DNA of 64,000 nucleotides from JAEZBP01 sp963832725 (GTDB lineage Bacteria; Myxococcota_A; Polyangia; Polyangiales; Sandaracinaceae). Below are positions 32,646 to 41,020 of this stretch, in pieces (within the stretch, counting starts at the first letter, position 1; each line of letters opens with the position of its first letter). Where the stretch lies: assembly GCA_963832725.1 (NCBI GenBank), contig CAWHVG010000007.1, positions 1-64,000 on the forward strand. Direction: 5' to 3'. The notes beneath the pieces are model-generated. The model saw only the letters and a program-made list of their open reading frames with translations. It searched no databases and was not told the origin of the DNA. The position numbers were made by a program, and so were the translations under genes.

Positions 32646-32886
32646 GAGTCGCTGGGCGCCGTGGGATGCACGGTGCATGCCCATCAGATCATCGCGCAGC
32701 ACGCGCGCGGCGAGCGTGCGTGGCGGCGCAGATCGCGTGCAGCTCCACGTCGATTTCCCGGTCGTGGCGCCGCGTTGCCGGGGACGGGCTCGCTCGAAAA
32801 CCCGCGTCGGTGGGTCTCGTTCTCGTGGCCCCGCGAGGCTCGCCCGGACCCCGTGGCCCCTGAGCTCTTCGCCGAGAGCGTGCGCT

Positions 32887-33399
32887 CTACTCGCTCTCGT
32901 CGTCGTGGTGGTGCCCCTCGGGACCGTGGGCGTGGCCGTGGGCCTTCTCTTCCTCGCTCGCGTCGCGGATCTCGCGGACGGTCGCCGTGAAGCAGAGCGT
33001 CTGGCCGGCCAGCGGGTGCTCGGTGGTCACGTGGATCTCGCGGCCCTGCACCTTCGTCACCCAGATCGGGAAAGGCTGCCCCTCCGGCCCCGGCATGATG
33101 AAGCGGGACCCCTTCTGCACGGTGGCGCCCTCCGGGAACTTCGAGCGGAGGATGCGCTGAGTCTTCACGTTGCGCTTGGCGCCGTAGCCCTTCTCCGGCG
33201 GCACCTTCACCTCGATCGCGTCGCCCGCGCCCTTGCCGACGAGCGCTTCCTCGAGGCCGGGCACGATGTTGCGCGCCCCGTGAAGGTAGACGAGTGGCTT
33301 GTCCTCGGCCGAGCGGTCCAGCTCTTTGCCGGCCGGGTCCCTCAGCACGTACTCGATGCTCACGACCTTGCCCGCGCCCACGCGTTGTTCTTCGCTCAC
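32887..33399 (-). CDS. slyD: FKBP-type peptidyl-prolyl isomerase, SlyD-like
   Basis: 170 residues from GTG at 33399 (MSEEQRVGAGKVVSIEYVLRDPAGKELDRS). It has the SlyD layout: half FKBP domain (PLVYLHGARNIVPGLEEALVGKGAGD), insert-in-flap chaperone domain (EVKVPPEKGYGAKRN...), VTTEHPLAGQTLCFTATVREIRDA, and a metal-binding His-rich tail (HGHAHGPEGHHHDDE). The product would catalyse prolyl isomerisation and bind nickel or zinc in the cytoplasm. Longer upstream frames cross the structured element at 33421-33560 and are rejected as starts. Confidence 0.92.
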   Translation of the reverse strand: MSEEQRVGAGKVVSIEYVLRDPAGKELDRSAEDKPLVYLHGARNIVPGLEEALVGKGAGDAIEVKVPPEKGYGAKRNVKTQRILRSKFPEGATVQKGSRFIMPGPEGQPFPIWVTKVQGREIHVTTEHPLAGQTLCFTATVREIRDASEEEKAHGHAHGPEGHHHDDESE

Positions 33400-33420
33400 C
33401 CTCGGCTCCTCTGGCGCGCA

Positions 33421-33560
33421 ATAGTAGTACCGGCAGCTCGAAGTTCGCGCCGGGTTTCTGCAGGCCCGAGCAGGAACTTCGCGACGACGGATTCGAGCTC
33501 CGAACGAAGTGCAGGGTTCGTGCTGCTTACAGGAGAACCCGGAACGGAGCTCGGAGCGCG
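33421..33560 (+). ncRNA. Structured two-hairpin element, copy A (candidate cis-RNA)
   Basis: About 125-140 nt between the SlyD gene and a Ser/Thr kinase gene. Hairpin 1 pairs CGAAGTTC (33439-33446) with GAACTTCG (33474-33481). Hairpin 2 pairs GCTCCGA (33497-33503) with TCGGAGC (33551-33557) and, inside, GGGTT (33514-33518) with AACCC (33536-33540). Copy B at 40871-41010 shares the order, spacing and linker words (TAGTACCGG, CCGGGTTTCT, CGACGACGG, CCGAACGAAG, CGGAACGGAG) while stem bases change in pairs. It could be a cis-regulatory RNA, a small RNA or a palindromic mobile repeat. Confidence 0.55.
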
Positions 33561-33638
33561 GATAGTAGCCGCCCCCGTCTTCCATGCCAGCCAGCTCCCC
33601 CTTGCGCCGAGCGTGCGAACCAACGACGCTCACGGGCG

Positions 33639-34646
33639 ATGCACGGCGACGAACCTGGGACGATCCTAGCCGGAAAGTACGAGCTGCTCGAGAAGGCGGG
33701 CGCGGGCGGCATGGCCATCGTCTGGCGCGCTCGGACGTTGGGCGCGGCGGGCTTCACGCGCCCGGTCGCGGTCAAAAGGATCAGCCCGCACCTCGCGACG
33801 GACCCGGAGTTCGTCGCGATGTTCGTCGAGGAGGCGCGGGTCGTCTCGGAGCTGCAGCACCCGCTCGTCACGCAGATCCACGACTTCGGCGTGGACGCTC
33901 AGGGACATCACTTCCTTGTCATGGAGTGGGTGGAGGGGGTCGACCTCGCGCAGCTCGCGCACTGCTTCCAAGCGGACGGCGGGCAGGTCCCGTGGCCGAT
34001 CGCGGCCGCCATCGGCATCGAGGTGCTCGGCGCGCTCGGCGCGGCGCACGCGCGGACGACGCCGGAGGGGACGCCGGCGCCGGTCTATCACCGCGACGTC
34101 ACGCCGCAGAACATCCTGCTCAGCATCGACGGCTTCGTGAAGCTGACCGACTTCGGCATCGCCAAGGCGATGGACCGCGCGACGATGACGCGGCCCAATG
34201 CGCTGAAGGGCAAGCTCGCGTATCTCGCGCCGGAGATGGTCCGTGGAAAGCCGCCCACCGCGCAGTCGGACCTCTTCAGCGTCGGCGTGTGCCTGTGGGA
34301 GATCCTCGCCGGACGCAAGCTCTTCGAGGCGGCGACCGACATGCAGGTGCTCTTCATGGTCGAAGAGGGGCGCGTTCCCGACCTGCGCGAGCTGCGGCCG
34401 GACATCCCCCAAGGCCTGTGGGAGGTGCTCGCGACCGGGCTGGCCCGCGCGCCGGAGGATCGCTTCGGCACCGCGCACTTGATGGCGCGCAAGCTGGCCG
34501 AGCTGCTCCGCGGCACCAGCGAGCCCACCGACGCCCGCCGCATCGCCGGGCTGGTGCGGAGCGCGCGCGAGCGGCTCGGCCTCACCGTCGTCGCGTACGA
34601 CGCCACCCAGGTGCTCGACGGGCTCGAAGAGCTGACCGAAGAGTGA
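33639..34646 (+). CDS. Soluble Ser/Thr protein kinase
   Basis: 335 residues, ATG at 33639. Kinase core about 13-275: GAGGMAIVWRA glycine loop, VAVKRI (Lys46), HRDVTPQN (151-158), DFG (171-173), APE. A helical tail (ARKLAELLRGTSEPTDARRIAGLVRSARERLGLTVVAYDATQVL) replaces the usual linker and membrane anchor, so the enzyme should be cytoplasmic. The 5' region carries structured element A about 80 nt upstream, which may control its expression. It is similar in style to the kinase at 13574 but lacks the C-terminal membrane tail. Confidence 0.92.
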   Translation: MHGDEPGTILAGKYELLEKAGAGGMAIVWRARTLGAAGFTRPVAVKRISPHLATDPEFVAMFVEEARVVSELQHPLVTQIHDFGVDAQGHHFLVMEWVEGVDLAQLAHCFQADGGQVPWPIAAAIGIEVLGALGAAHARTTPEGTPAPVYHRDVTPQNILLSIDGFVKLTDFGIAKAMDRATMTRPNALKGKLAYLAPEMVRGKPPTAQSDLFSVGVCLWEILAGRKLFEAATDMQVLFMVEEGRVPDLRELRPDIPQGLWEVLATGLARAPEDRFGTAHLMARKLAELLRGTSEPTDARRIAGLVRSARERLGLTVVAYDATQVLDGLEELTEE

Positions 34647-34908
34647 TCCGGGTTCGATGCGGCCGTCCCGGCGGATGAGCGGGGTCGCCGCATCTCTCGA
34701 TGCCCGACTTGGTTCGGAACGAGCCCGGCTCGTCGACATCGCGGCTGACCCAGGCGACGTCGATTGCCCAGTCGGGCGACGGGCCGGCGTCGACACTCCT
34801 GCTTTTGCGTCGCGGCGTGTGCATCGCCGTTGTCGTATCCCTAAACGAGGACTATCTTGGCACAGATTCTTCTGGTCCGACGAGGGACGACCGAGGGCAG
34901 GAACTCCC
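34647..34908. other. Intergenic region
   Basis: About 260 nt between the kinase and the STAS-like gene. No coding sequence or obvious hairpin terminator was seen. It includes a relatively AT-richer stretch (34835-34870, ccctaaacgaggactatcttgg) that could contain the promoter of the next gene. Confidence 0.35.
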
Positions 34909-35280
34909 ATGAAGAACGACAGCAAGGCCAGCAGCATCGAGACGCGCCATCTCGAGGGCAGTATCGTCGAGACCGTCTACAGCGGACGTATCATCTTCGA
35001 TGGGGCCCTCGACCGCGATCTGCAGCGCTACCTCCGCGAATATCCCGGCATGTGCTGGTTGGTCGACGCGACTCGAGTGACCGGCATCGACCCGAGACGA
35101 CGCGAGAGCGCCGGGGACACGATCGGGATCTTTCGACGAGGAGGCGGGCGCGCCATCGCCGCCGCGATCCCTTTGGCCCCGGTTCGCATGGTGGCGTCCG
35201 CGCTGGCGTTCGGCTTCGATCTCCCGCTGAACATCTTCGCCAGCCGCGCGGAGGCGCTGGCCTACTTGCGCTCGCTGTGA
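34909..35280 (+). CDS. Small STAS/SpoIIAA-like protein
   Basis: 123 residues from ATG 34909. The sequence alternates strands and helices (SIVETVYSGRIIFDGALDRDLQRYLREYPGMCWLVDATRVTGIDPRRRESAGDTIGIFRRGGGRAIAAAIPLAPVRMVASALAFGFDLPLNIFASRAEALAYL), as in SpoIIAA-like/STAS proteins that regulate anti-sigma factors or lipid transfer. No Ser in the usual phosphorylation position is obvious, so the assignment is by fold only. Confidence 0.6.
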   Translation: MKNDSKASSIETRHLEGSIVETVYSGRIIFDGALDRDLQRYLREYPGMCWLVDATRVTGIDPRRRESAGDTIGIFRRGGGRAIAAAIPLAPVRMVASALAFGFDLPLNIFASRAEALAYLRSL

Positions 35281-35370
35281 GCCGGCATCCGGTGCCCGAA
35301 GGGCCGGCCGGAACGCGGCGCTTTGGCGGTTCGCGCTCGGCGCGTCATCCTGTCCGAACGTGTGCGCGCG

Positions 35371-35727
35371 GTGAAGAAGCAGCTCTTCTGGTTGTCGGCG
35401 TGGCTCGTGCTCGGCTGCTCGGGGGGCGCGGAGCCGCGCGTCGAGCGAATGCCCGAGCCGTCCGACGAGGCGAGCACGGTCGAGCCCGCACCGGTCGCGG
35501 AGCCCGCGGCGCCGGAGCTCGATCCTGGCTCCGCCTGCGGTCGGGCGCTCGCGTGCTGCCGTGCCTACGCCGGCGCCATCGAGGACGTCGTGGAATCCAG
35601 CGCCTGCGCCGGCCCGAGCGAGGCGAGCGAGGCACCCGACGCCGACGCGCGCTGCGACGCGATGAAGGAGGGCTGGCGCGACGCGCTGATCCATCTGCGC
35701 GGCGAGCCGCCCGAAGCGTGTCGCTGA
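35371..35727 (+). CDS. Small lipoprotein
   Basis: 118 residues from GTG 35371: MKKQLFWLSAWLVLGCSGG has a clear lipobox (VLGC). The mature part is acidic and Pro/Glu-rich, then contains four or five cysteines (SACGRALACCRAYAGAIEDVVESSACAGPSE...RCDAMKEGWRDALIHLRGEPPEAC), probably paired in disulphides. Function unknown. The downstream gene converges, with 10 nt between stops. Confidence 0.7.
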   Translation: MKKQLFWLSAWLVLGCSGGAEPRVERMPEPSDEASTVEPAPVAEPAAPELDPGSACGRALACCRAYAGAIEDVVESSACAGPSEASEAPDADARCDAMKEGWRDALIHLRGEPPEACR

Positions 35728-35737
35728 GCGCTCGTCC

Positions 35738-37010
35738 TCACGACGCGCGGTGGAGGTCGAGGTGGGTGAGCGAGGCCCAGGTCTCGAGCGCCCACTCGCG
35801 GTCGGCCTCGTCGACGAAGACCAGCGTGCCGATCGCCGCGTGCTCGCCGACCGCGGCGTGCGCCTCGAGGCGATGGAGGAGCTGCCCGTCGTTCTCCTCT
35901 TCGACGAAGCAGGCCACGCCGCGCAGGTCGCCGTTCTCGAGCTGCAAGAGCTCTTCGCCCGTGAGCGGGGGCAGGCTGGCGAGTGTCTCGTCAGTCCCGG
36001 GCGAGGGATGGCCGGTCTCGGTCTGTACCGTCATGGACGTGAACCACACCGAGCGCTCGGCGTTCCAGGCCACGAAGGTGCCGCGTTCCTCCCACTTCTC
36101 GGCGAGCTCGCCATCGATGCGCATGCTCCAGCCGCCGCTCAGCATCGCGCGGAGGTGCTGCCGCCGGTAGCCGATGGGCTTTTCGCGCCGGGAATCGGCT
36201 TTGAGCTGCGCGCGCGTGGCGCGGAGCGACTCCTCGGAGAGGAACGCGAGGATCTCCGCCTGTGCCTCCCAAGGCAGCTCGAGCTCGGGGTCGAGGCCGT
36301 GGGCTCGCTCGACCCAGGTCGCCACGTTCTCGAGCAGCGCGCGCTCGTCGTCGTTCAGCGGCGCGCGCCAGCGCACGTCCAGCCACATGTGAGAGAGCGC
36401 GAGGTCGCGGAAGTAGCGCGCGTCGCGGCCCGCGTTCCACCACGGGAAGATGTCGACGCCCCGGCGCGGATCGGCGGCGGTCTCCCGCAGCCAAGCCTCG
36501 TCGCGCGGGCCGAGCATCGTGCCCACGAACCCGCCGTGCTCGAAGATGTGCCCTTCCGGCATGAAGAGCGAGAAGCCGCGCTTGCCCTCGTCGGCCATGG
36601 ACGCCACGTGGCCGGCGATGTGGCCGAGCCACTCCAGGAAGGCGGCCTCCAGCTTCGCGTCGTCGCGCTCGGTGAGCCAGTCGCTCTCGTCGCCGCCGAG
36701 GTCCCACTCGATTCTCGAGCGCCTCGCCCATCGCCAGCGCCAGCTCACAGACGTGCCGGTGGTAGCCCGGGCCGGTCGTAGCGCTGCTCGCGGTCAGGAT
36801 CGCGTTCTCGTCGCTCGGCAGCTCCAGCGTCAGCGGCTCTGCGGCCGGGTGCAGCTCCGCCACCACGACAGGGCCGTTCGCGCCGGCTTCCAAACGGACG
36901 GCGGGCTTCGGATCGTCCTCGCGCTCGGCGAGCCAGCCCGCCGCGCGCTCCGCGAACGCGTCCGGCGCAGACGGGGGCCGGCGCCCCTGCAAACGGAGGC
37001 CGATGCTCAT
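35738..37010 (-). CDS. Protein of unknown function, frame interrupted
   Basis: 423 residues after correction. The N-terminal 100 residues (MSIGLRLQGRRPPSAPDAFAERAAGWL...AVRLEAGANGPVVVAELHPAAEPLTLELPSDENAILTASSATTGPGYHRHVCELALAMGEALE) and the rest (IEWDLGGDESDWLTERDDAKLEAAFLEWL...) join in frame when GATTC at 36710-36714 becomes GATC. The composition is Trp/Glu/Asp-rich and cytoplasmic. WALETWASLTHLDLHR closes the protein. No domain is recognised with confidence. Confidence 0.7.
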
Positions 37011-37087
37011 GGGGCCGGAGCATGGACCTCGCGTCCCCGAACGCAAGCGCGTGGACCGGCGTCACGGGCGCCGCCGCACGCGATCAC

Positions 37088-37111
37088 GGCATCGGGTCGC
37101 CCGTCGATGCC
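37088..37111 (-). terminator. Hairpin in intergenic region, possible terminator
   Basis: GGCATCG (37088-37094) pairs with CGATGCC (37105-37111) around a 10-nt loop, downstream of the minus-strand gene at 37155. A related GCATCG/CGATGC hairpin lies at 57716-57749 between convergent genes. There is no U tract, so termination is only inferred. Confidence 0.35.
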
Positions 37112-37154
37112 CTCTTTCGGTCGCGCATGGTCTTCCGGGCCGAACGGTCGCCCT

Positions 37155-37907
37155 TCACTCGACGCCGTTCTCCTCGGCGTAGCGTCGCTCGGCTTCGTCC
37201 CGGATGCCCCCGAGGATGCCTTCGCCGTAGCGGCGCTCCAGGTCGGCGATCACCACGTCGTTGTTCCCCGCTGCCCGATCCACGATGTCGTCGTCCACCA
37301 TGCAGCCCGCGATGGGAACCAGGGCGACCCCCAAGCGCCGCTCCAGCAACTCGGCGTAGAGATCCGTGGCCGGGCCGGGGTAGCCGTAGGTCAGGAAGCG
37401 CGGCGTGCCGTTGCGGAGGTCGTCTCGCGCCTCACGCGCCGCGCGACGGTACGCCAGGCTCTTCGGGGCTTCCGTCGTCTCCCTGCCGCTCCGAACGAAG
37501 GGCGCGTCATCCGGCGGCGTCAGCGCGGCGACGCCGGCGCCTGCTCCGGCGCCGAGCCCGAGCGTCAGCCCGACCAGCGCGAGACCTGCTGCTCGATCGC
37601 GACGCATCATCGCGGGGGCGACCGCCAGACCGGCCAGGATGGCGGTGACGGCCGGCGCGAGCGTCCACCACGGCGCCTCTCGGACGACCAACGCGAGCGC
37701 CGCCGCTGCACCGGTGAGCACCAAGAAGAGCGTCCCCCAGATGCGCCCTGTGAGCGCGAGGCTCGCAGCGACGGCGACTGCGACGGCTGCCCAGGCGGCG
37801 AGCGTCTCGCGACCGGCGAGGGCGGCCGCGGCGATCACGGACGCCGTTCCGATCGTGTACGTGAAGAGCAGATGCGGGACCTGCGGGCGGAGCGAGCTCG
37901 TCTTCAT
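37155..37907 (-). CDS. Multi-pass membrane protein with C-terminal soluble domain
   Basis: 250 residues. Five or so transmembrane segments in the first 130 residues (LLFTYTIGTASVIAAAALAG, LAAWAAVAVAVAASLALTG, WGTLFLVLTGAAAALALVV, WWTLAPAVTAILAGLAVAPAM, LALVGLTLGLGAGAGAGVAAL), then a soluble domain (FVRSGRETTEAPKSLAYRRAAREARDDLRNGTPRFLTYGYPGPATDLYAELLERRLGVALVPIAGCMVDDDIVDRAAGNNDVV). Unknown family. ATG at 37907 chosen because the first Met upstream adds only a short leader. Confidence 0.75.
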   Translation of the reverse strand: MKTSSLRPQVPHLLFTYTIGTASVIAAAALAGRETLAAWAAVAVAVAASLALTGRIWGTLFLVLTGAAAALALVVREAPWWTLAPAVTAILAGLAVAPAMMRRDRAAGLALVGLTLGLGAGAGAGVAALTPPDDAPFVRSGRETTEAPKSLAYRRAAREARDDLRNGTPRFLTYGYPGPATDLYAELLERRLGVALVPIAGCMVDDDIVDRAAGNNDVVIADLERRYGEGILGGIRDEAERRYAEENGVE

Positions 37908-37986
37908 GCGCGTTGAGACCACCACCGCGGACGCAGGTTCCCGACCTTCTTCTCGCGCGACGAGCCGCCGGGTAGGCTAGCGAGCG

Positions 37987-40279
37987 ATGTCACGTCCGAG
38001 CTCCCTCGCGCTCCTCTGCTTACTTCTCGCCAGCGGCTGTGATTGCAGCGGCACGCCAGCGAACACCTGTAGCTCGAACGGAGACTGCGCGAGCGGCCAG
38101 ATGTGCCGCGACGGTGTGTGCGTGACGCCGCCGGACGCCGGCTCGACCGACGCATCGACGCCCGACGCGACCTCTCCCGTTCACGACGCCGGTGGCTGCA
38201 CCGCGGACCAGACGGCGTGCGGCGCGACCTGCTGCTCCTCCGGCGAGATCTGTCGCTTCGACGCGTGCGTCTCGGACCTCGGACCTTGCACGACCAACGA
38301 CGACTGCTGGGGCGACAGCTACTGCGCGGACGGCCGCTGCGTTCCCTACGGCGTGCCGGATGGACACGACCACGACGAGACCTGCTCCCAGACCATCGAC
38401 ATCGGCGCGCTCGAGCCGGAGGTGCAGTGCCGTTGGACCGGCCCGCCCGCCGATGATCCGCGCCCCGACGAGATCCAGGTCATGGCCACGCCGATCGTGG
38501 TCGATCTCGATCTGGACTCCGATCCCAGCACGCTCGCGCCTTCGATCGCGTTCGCGACCTTCCCGACCGCCGGCGCGTACCACAACCCGGGCGTCTTGCG
38601 GATCATCGACGGCGCCACCTGCGAGCAGCAGTTCAGCTTCCCGGATCCGGAGGACGCCGTCATGAGCCCGGCGCCGATGGCGGCAGGGGACATCGACGGA
38701 GACGGACGGGCGGAGATCGTCGCCGTGGGCGATGGCGGCGGGCTCAAGGCGTTCGGTTTCGACGCCGGCACCGGCACGTTCGCGCGGCTGTGGACGTCGG
38801 CCGTCTGCGACGGATCGGGAGGGCGCACGCCGGACGCGACCGGCGGTCCCGACCAGTGGGCCGGTCCCTCCATCCACGATCTGGACGACGACGGCGTGCC
38901 GGAGATCATCTACGGCGCGACCGTCTTCGACCGCGACGGCTGCGTGATCACTTCTTCGCTCGGCTACCCGGCCTACAGCAAGGGCGTCGTCCCGGTGCTG
39001 GCCGACATCGACGAGGACGGGAACGTGGAGCTCATCGGCGGCGACGGCGTCTGGCAGTTCGAATCCTTCCTCGCGTGATTGGGTGGCCGAGACCTACTTC
39101 ACCGCGACCGGTCTGAGCGCCGGTCAGGTGGCGGTCGCCGAGCTCGGCAACTTCCCGGTCGCCGCCCTCGGCCGCGACGCACCGGAGATCGCGGTCATCG
39201 CGAGCGGCTCCGCGCGCGTGCAGACGCTGGACGGAACGGTCGTCTTCGGCCCCGTCTCGATTCCGGGCGGTGGGACCGGCGGCGCGCCCACCATCGCCGA
39301 CTTCGACGGAGACGGCCGGCGGGAATTCGCCAGCGCTGGCGGCTCCGACTACGTCGTCTTCGATCTCGACTGCGTCACGGGCGGCGACGCCAGCGGCTGC
39401 TCCACCGGGCGCACCGACGGCGTGCTCTGGAGCCAGCCGAGCCAGGACGCGAGCTCGAACGTGACCGGCTCGAGCGTCTTCGACTTCGACGCCGACGGCG
39501 CCGCCGAGGCCGTCTACGCCGACGAGTGCTACCTGCGCATCTACGACGGCGCGACCGGCACCGTCCGCTACAGCGCGGCGCGCTCCAGCGGCACCACCTA
39601 CGAGAACCCGGTCATCGTCGACGTGGACGGCGACTTCCACTCCGAGATCGTCAGCGCGGTCAACGACTACGCCGGCACGCTCGGCTGCCCGTCGACCGAC
39701 CCGCTCCGCTCCTCGACCAGCTTCGCGCAAAACCACGGGATCGTCGTGCTCCGCGACGCGATGGACCGCTGGGCTTCCTCGCGACCGATCTGGAATCAGC
39801 ACGCTTACGCCGTCACCCACGTCGGCGATCGCGGCGAGATCCCGCGCACCAGCGCGTGGCACCCCAACTGGAGCGAGCCGGGGCTGAACGACTTCCGGCA
39901 GAACGTGCAGGGCACGCTGGACGCGCTCGGCGTGGCCGACTTGACCGCCGCCAGCGAGACGGGGCCGCTGATGGTCCTCTGCATGGGCACCTCGGCGACC
40001 TTGCCGGCGCAGGTCTGCAACCGCGGCACGCTGCCGCTCGCCGCGGGCACCGAGATCGCGTTCCGCGTGGGCGCGGTCGACGGCGCCGAGCTCTGCCGGG
40101 CGCCGGTCCCGGTCGCGCTGACGGTCGGCATGTGCTCCCAAGTCACCTGCACCGGCGACCTGCCCAGCGACGCGGTCGACCTCTACGTCATCGTCGATCC
40201 CGATGGCGCCACGCCGGAGTGCTGGGAGAACAACAACGTCGCCGTCCTGCGCGACGTGATGTGCGTCCAGGTCGGCTGA
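37987..40279 (+). CDS. VCBS/FG-GAP repeat lipoprotein, frame interrupted
   Basis: 763 residues after correction. Signal peptide and lipobox: MSRPSSLALLCLLLASGC. Cys-rich EGF-like segment (TCSSNGDCASGQMCRDGVCVTPPDAGSTDASTPDA; CTTNDDCWGDSYCADGRCV), then calcium-binding FG-GAP/VCBS repeats (AAGDIDGDGRAEIVAV, HDLDDDGVPEIIYG, ADIDEDGNVELIGG, ADFDGDGRREFASA, FDFDADGAAEAVYA, VDVDGDFHSEIVSA), which predict an integrin-like beta-propeller. A C-terminal CARDB-like domain ends CTGDLPSDAVDLYVIVDPDG. The frame breaks at 39061-39065, and changing GAATC to GATC joins WQFDPSSRDWVAETYFT. Likely an outer-membrane surface protein. Confidence 0.85.
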
Positions 40280-40480
40280 GAGCCCGTCGCAGAGTCCCGC
40301 CGCTGCGAGAGCCCGCTCGCGACCGTGACAGCTCGGCTCACTCGGAACCGCGGGGGAGTCGCCGTCCTGCGCGACGTCCAGGTGGGCTGAGGAACCGGCG
40401 CAGAGTCTTGCTCGTCGCTGCGGCAGCCCGCTGCGCGCTGGCGGTTGCGGCGGCTCGGCTCACTCGGAGCCGCCGGAGAG
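40241..40480 (+). repeat. Imperfect tandem duplication of a gene 3' end
   Basis: Two copies of about 115-120 bp. The first (about 40241-40357) includes the last codons and stop of the VCBS lipoprotein (gtcgccgtcctgcgcgacgt...). The second (about 40358-40475) repeats the same start, with a shortened copy of the codons (gtccaggtgggctga) and the same gctcggctcactcgga(a/g)ccg ending. The second copy overlaps the stop of the convergent UBP zinc-finger gene, so the duplication may have supplied its last codons. Confidence 0.65.
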
Positions 40481-40766
40481 CACCCTCTCGTCGACGTAGC
40501 ACCAGGCCCACGTCTCGCCCGGCTCGGCCGACGTGATCACCGCGTGCCCCGTCGCGTGGTGATGGGTGGTGGCGTGGCGGTTCGGTGAGCTGTCGCAGCA
40601 GCCGACGTGCCCGCACTCGAGGCAGGTTCGTAGGTGGACCCACTCGCCGCCCATGGCCAGACAGTCCTGGCATCCGGCGGCCGGCCGCTTCACGTGGCGC
40701 GGCAGCGCGTCGGTCACGTGCTCGCAGGGGTTCGAGAGATTCCACCGAATCGTCCACGTCCGTCAT
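40460..40766 (-). CDS. UBP-type zinc finger protein, frame interrupted
   Basis: 101 residues after correction. A stand-alone ZnF-UBP domain: CEHV, CQDCLAMGGEWVHLRTCLECGHVGCCDSSPNRHATTHHHATGHAVITSAEPGETWAWCYVDE, with the ordered Cys and His ligands of the ubiquitin C-terminus-binding fold. The first codons (MTDVDDSVDLSNPCEH) connect when GATTC at 40738-40742 is read as GATC. In bacteria this domain occurs alone and its ligand is unknown. It is divergent from the cyclase gene across structured element B. Confidence 0.85.
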
Positions 40767-40870
40767 CGCCGCCTCCGCGTTCGCCCAGACCGAGGGTAGC
40801 GCTTTTTCGCTCTCGGCCGCGCGTCCACGATCGCAGCCGCCGGGACGGCGGACGGAGTTACCCTCGACGT

Positions 40871-41010
40871 CGTAGTACCGGTGGCCCGAGGTTCGATCCG
40901 GGTTTCTTCGAAGCACGGTCGAACCTCGGGACGACGGTACGGCTCGAGGCCCGAACGAAGCTCCGGTTCGTGCTATTTGCACGAAAACCGGAACGGAGTT
41001 CGGGCCGGGG
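40871..41010 (+). ncRNA. Structured two-hairpin element, copy B (candidate cis-RNA)
   Basis: Homologue of the element at 33421-33560, same orientation. Hairpin 1: CCCGAGGTTCGA (40885-40896) with TCGAACCTCGGG (40919-40930), a perfect 12-bp stem. Hairpin 2: GGCCCGAAC (40948-40956) with GTTCGGGCC (40998-41006), inside it TCCGGTT with AACCGGA and CGTGC/GCACG around TATTT. It ends 10 nt before the ATG of the cyclase, so the second hairpin is close enough to influence ribosome binding. Paired changes relative to copy A support selection for structure. Confidence 0.6.
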
Positions 41011-41020
41011 ATGACTAGTC

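Noticed and set aside
33400..33633. N-terminal extension of the SlyD-like protein
   Set aside because: The extra 78 codons would be read through structured element A and contain no recognisable leader, and the GTG at 33399 gives the normal SlyD start.
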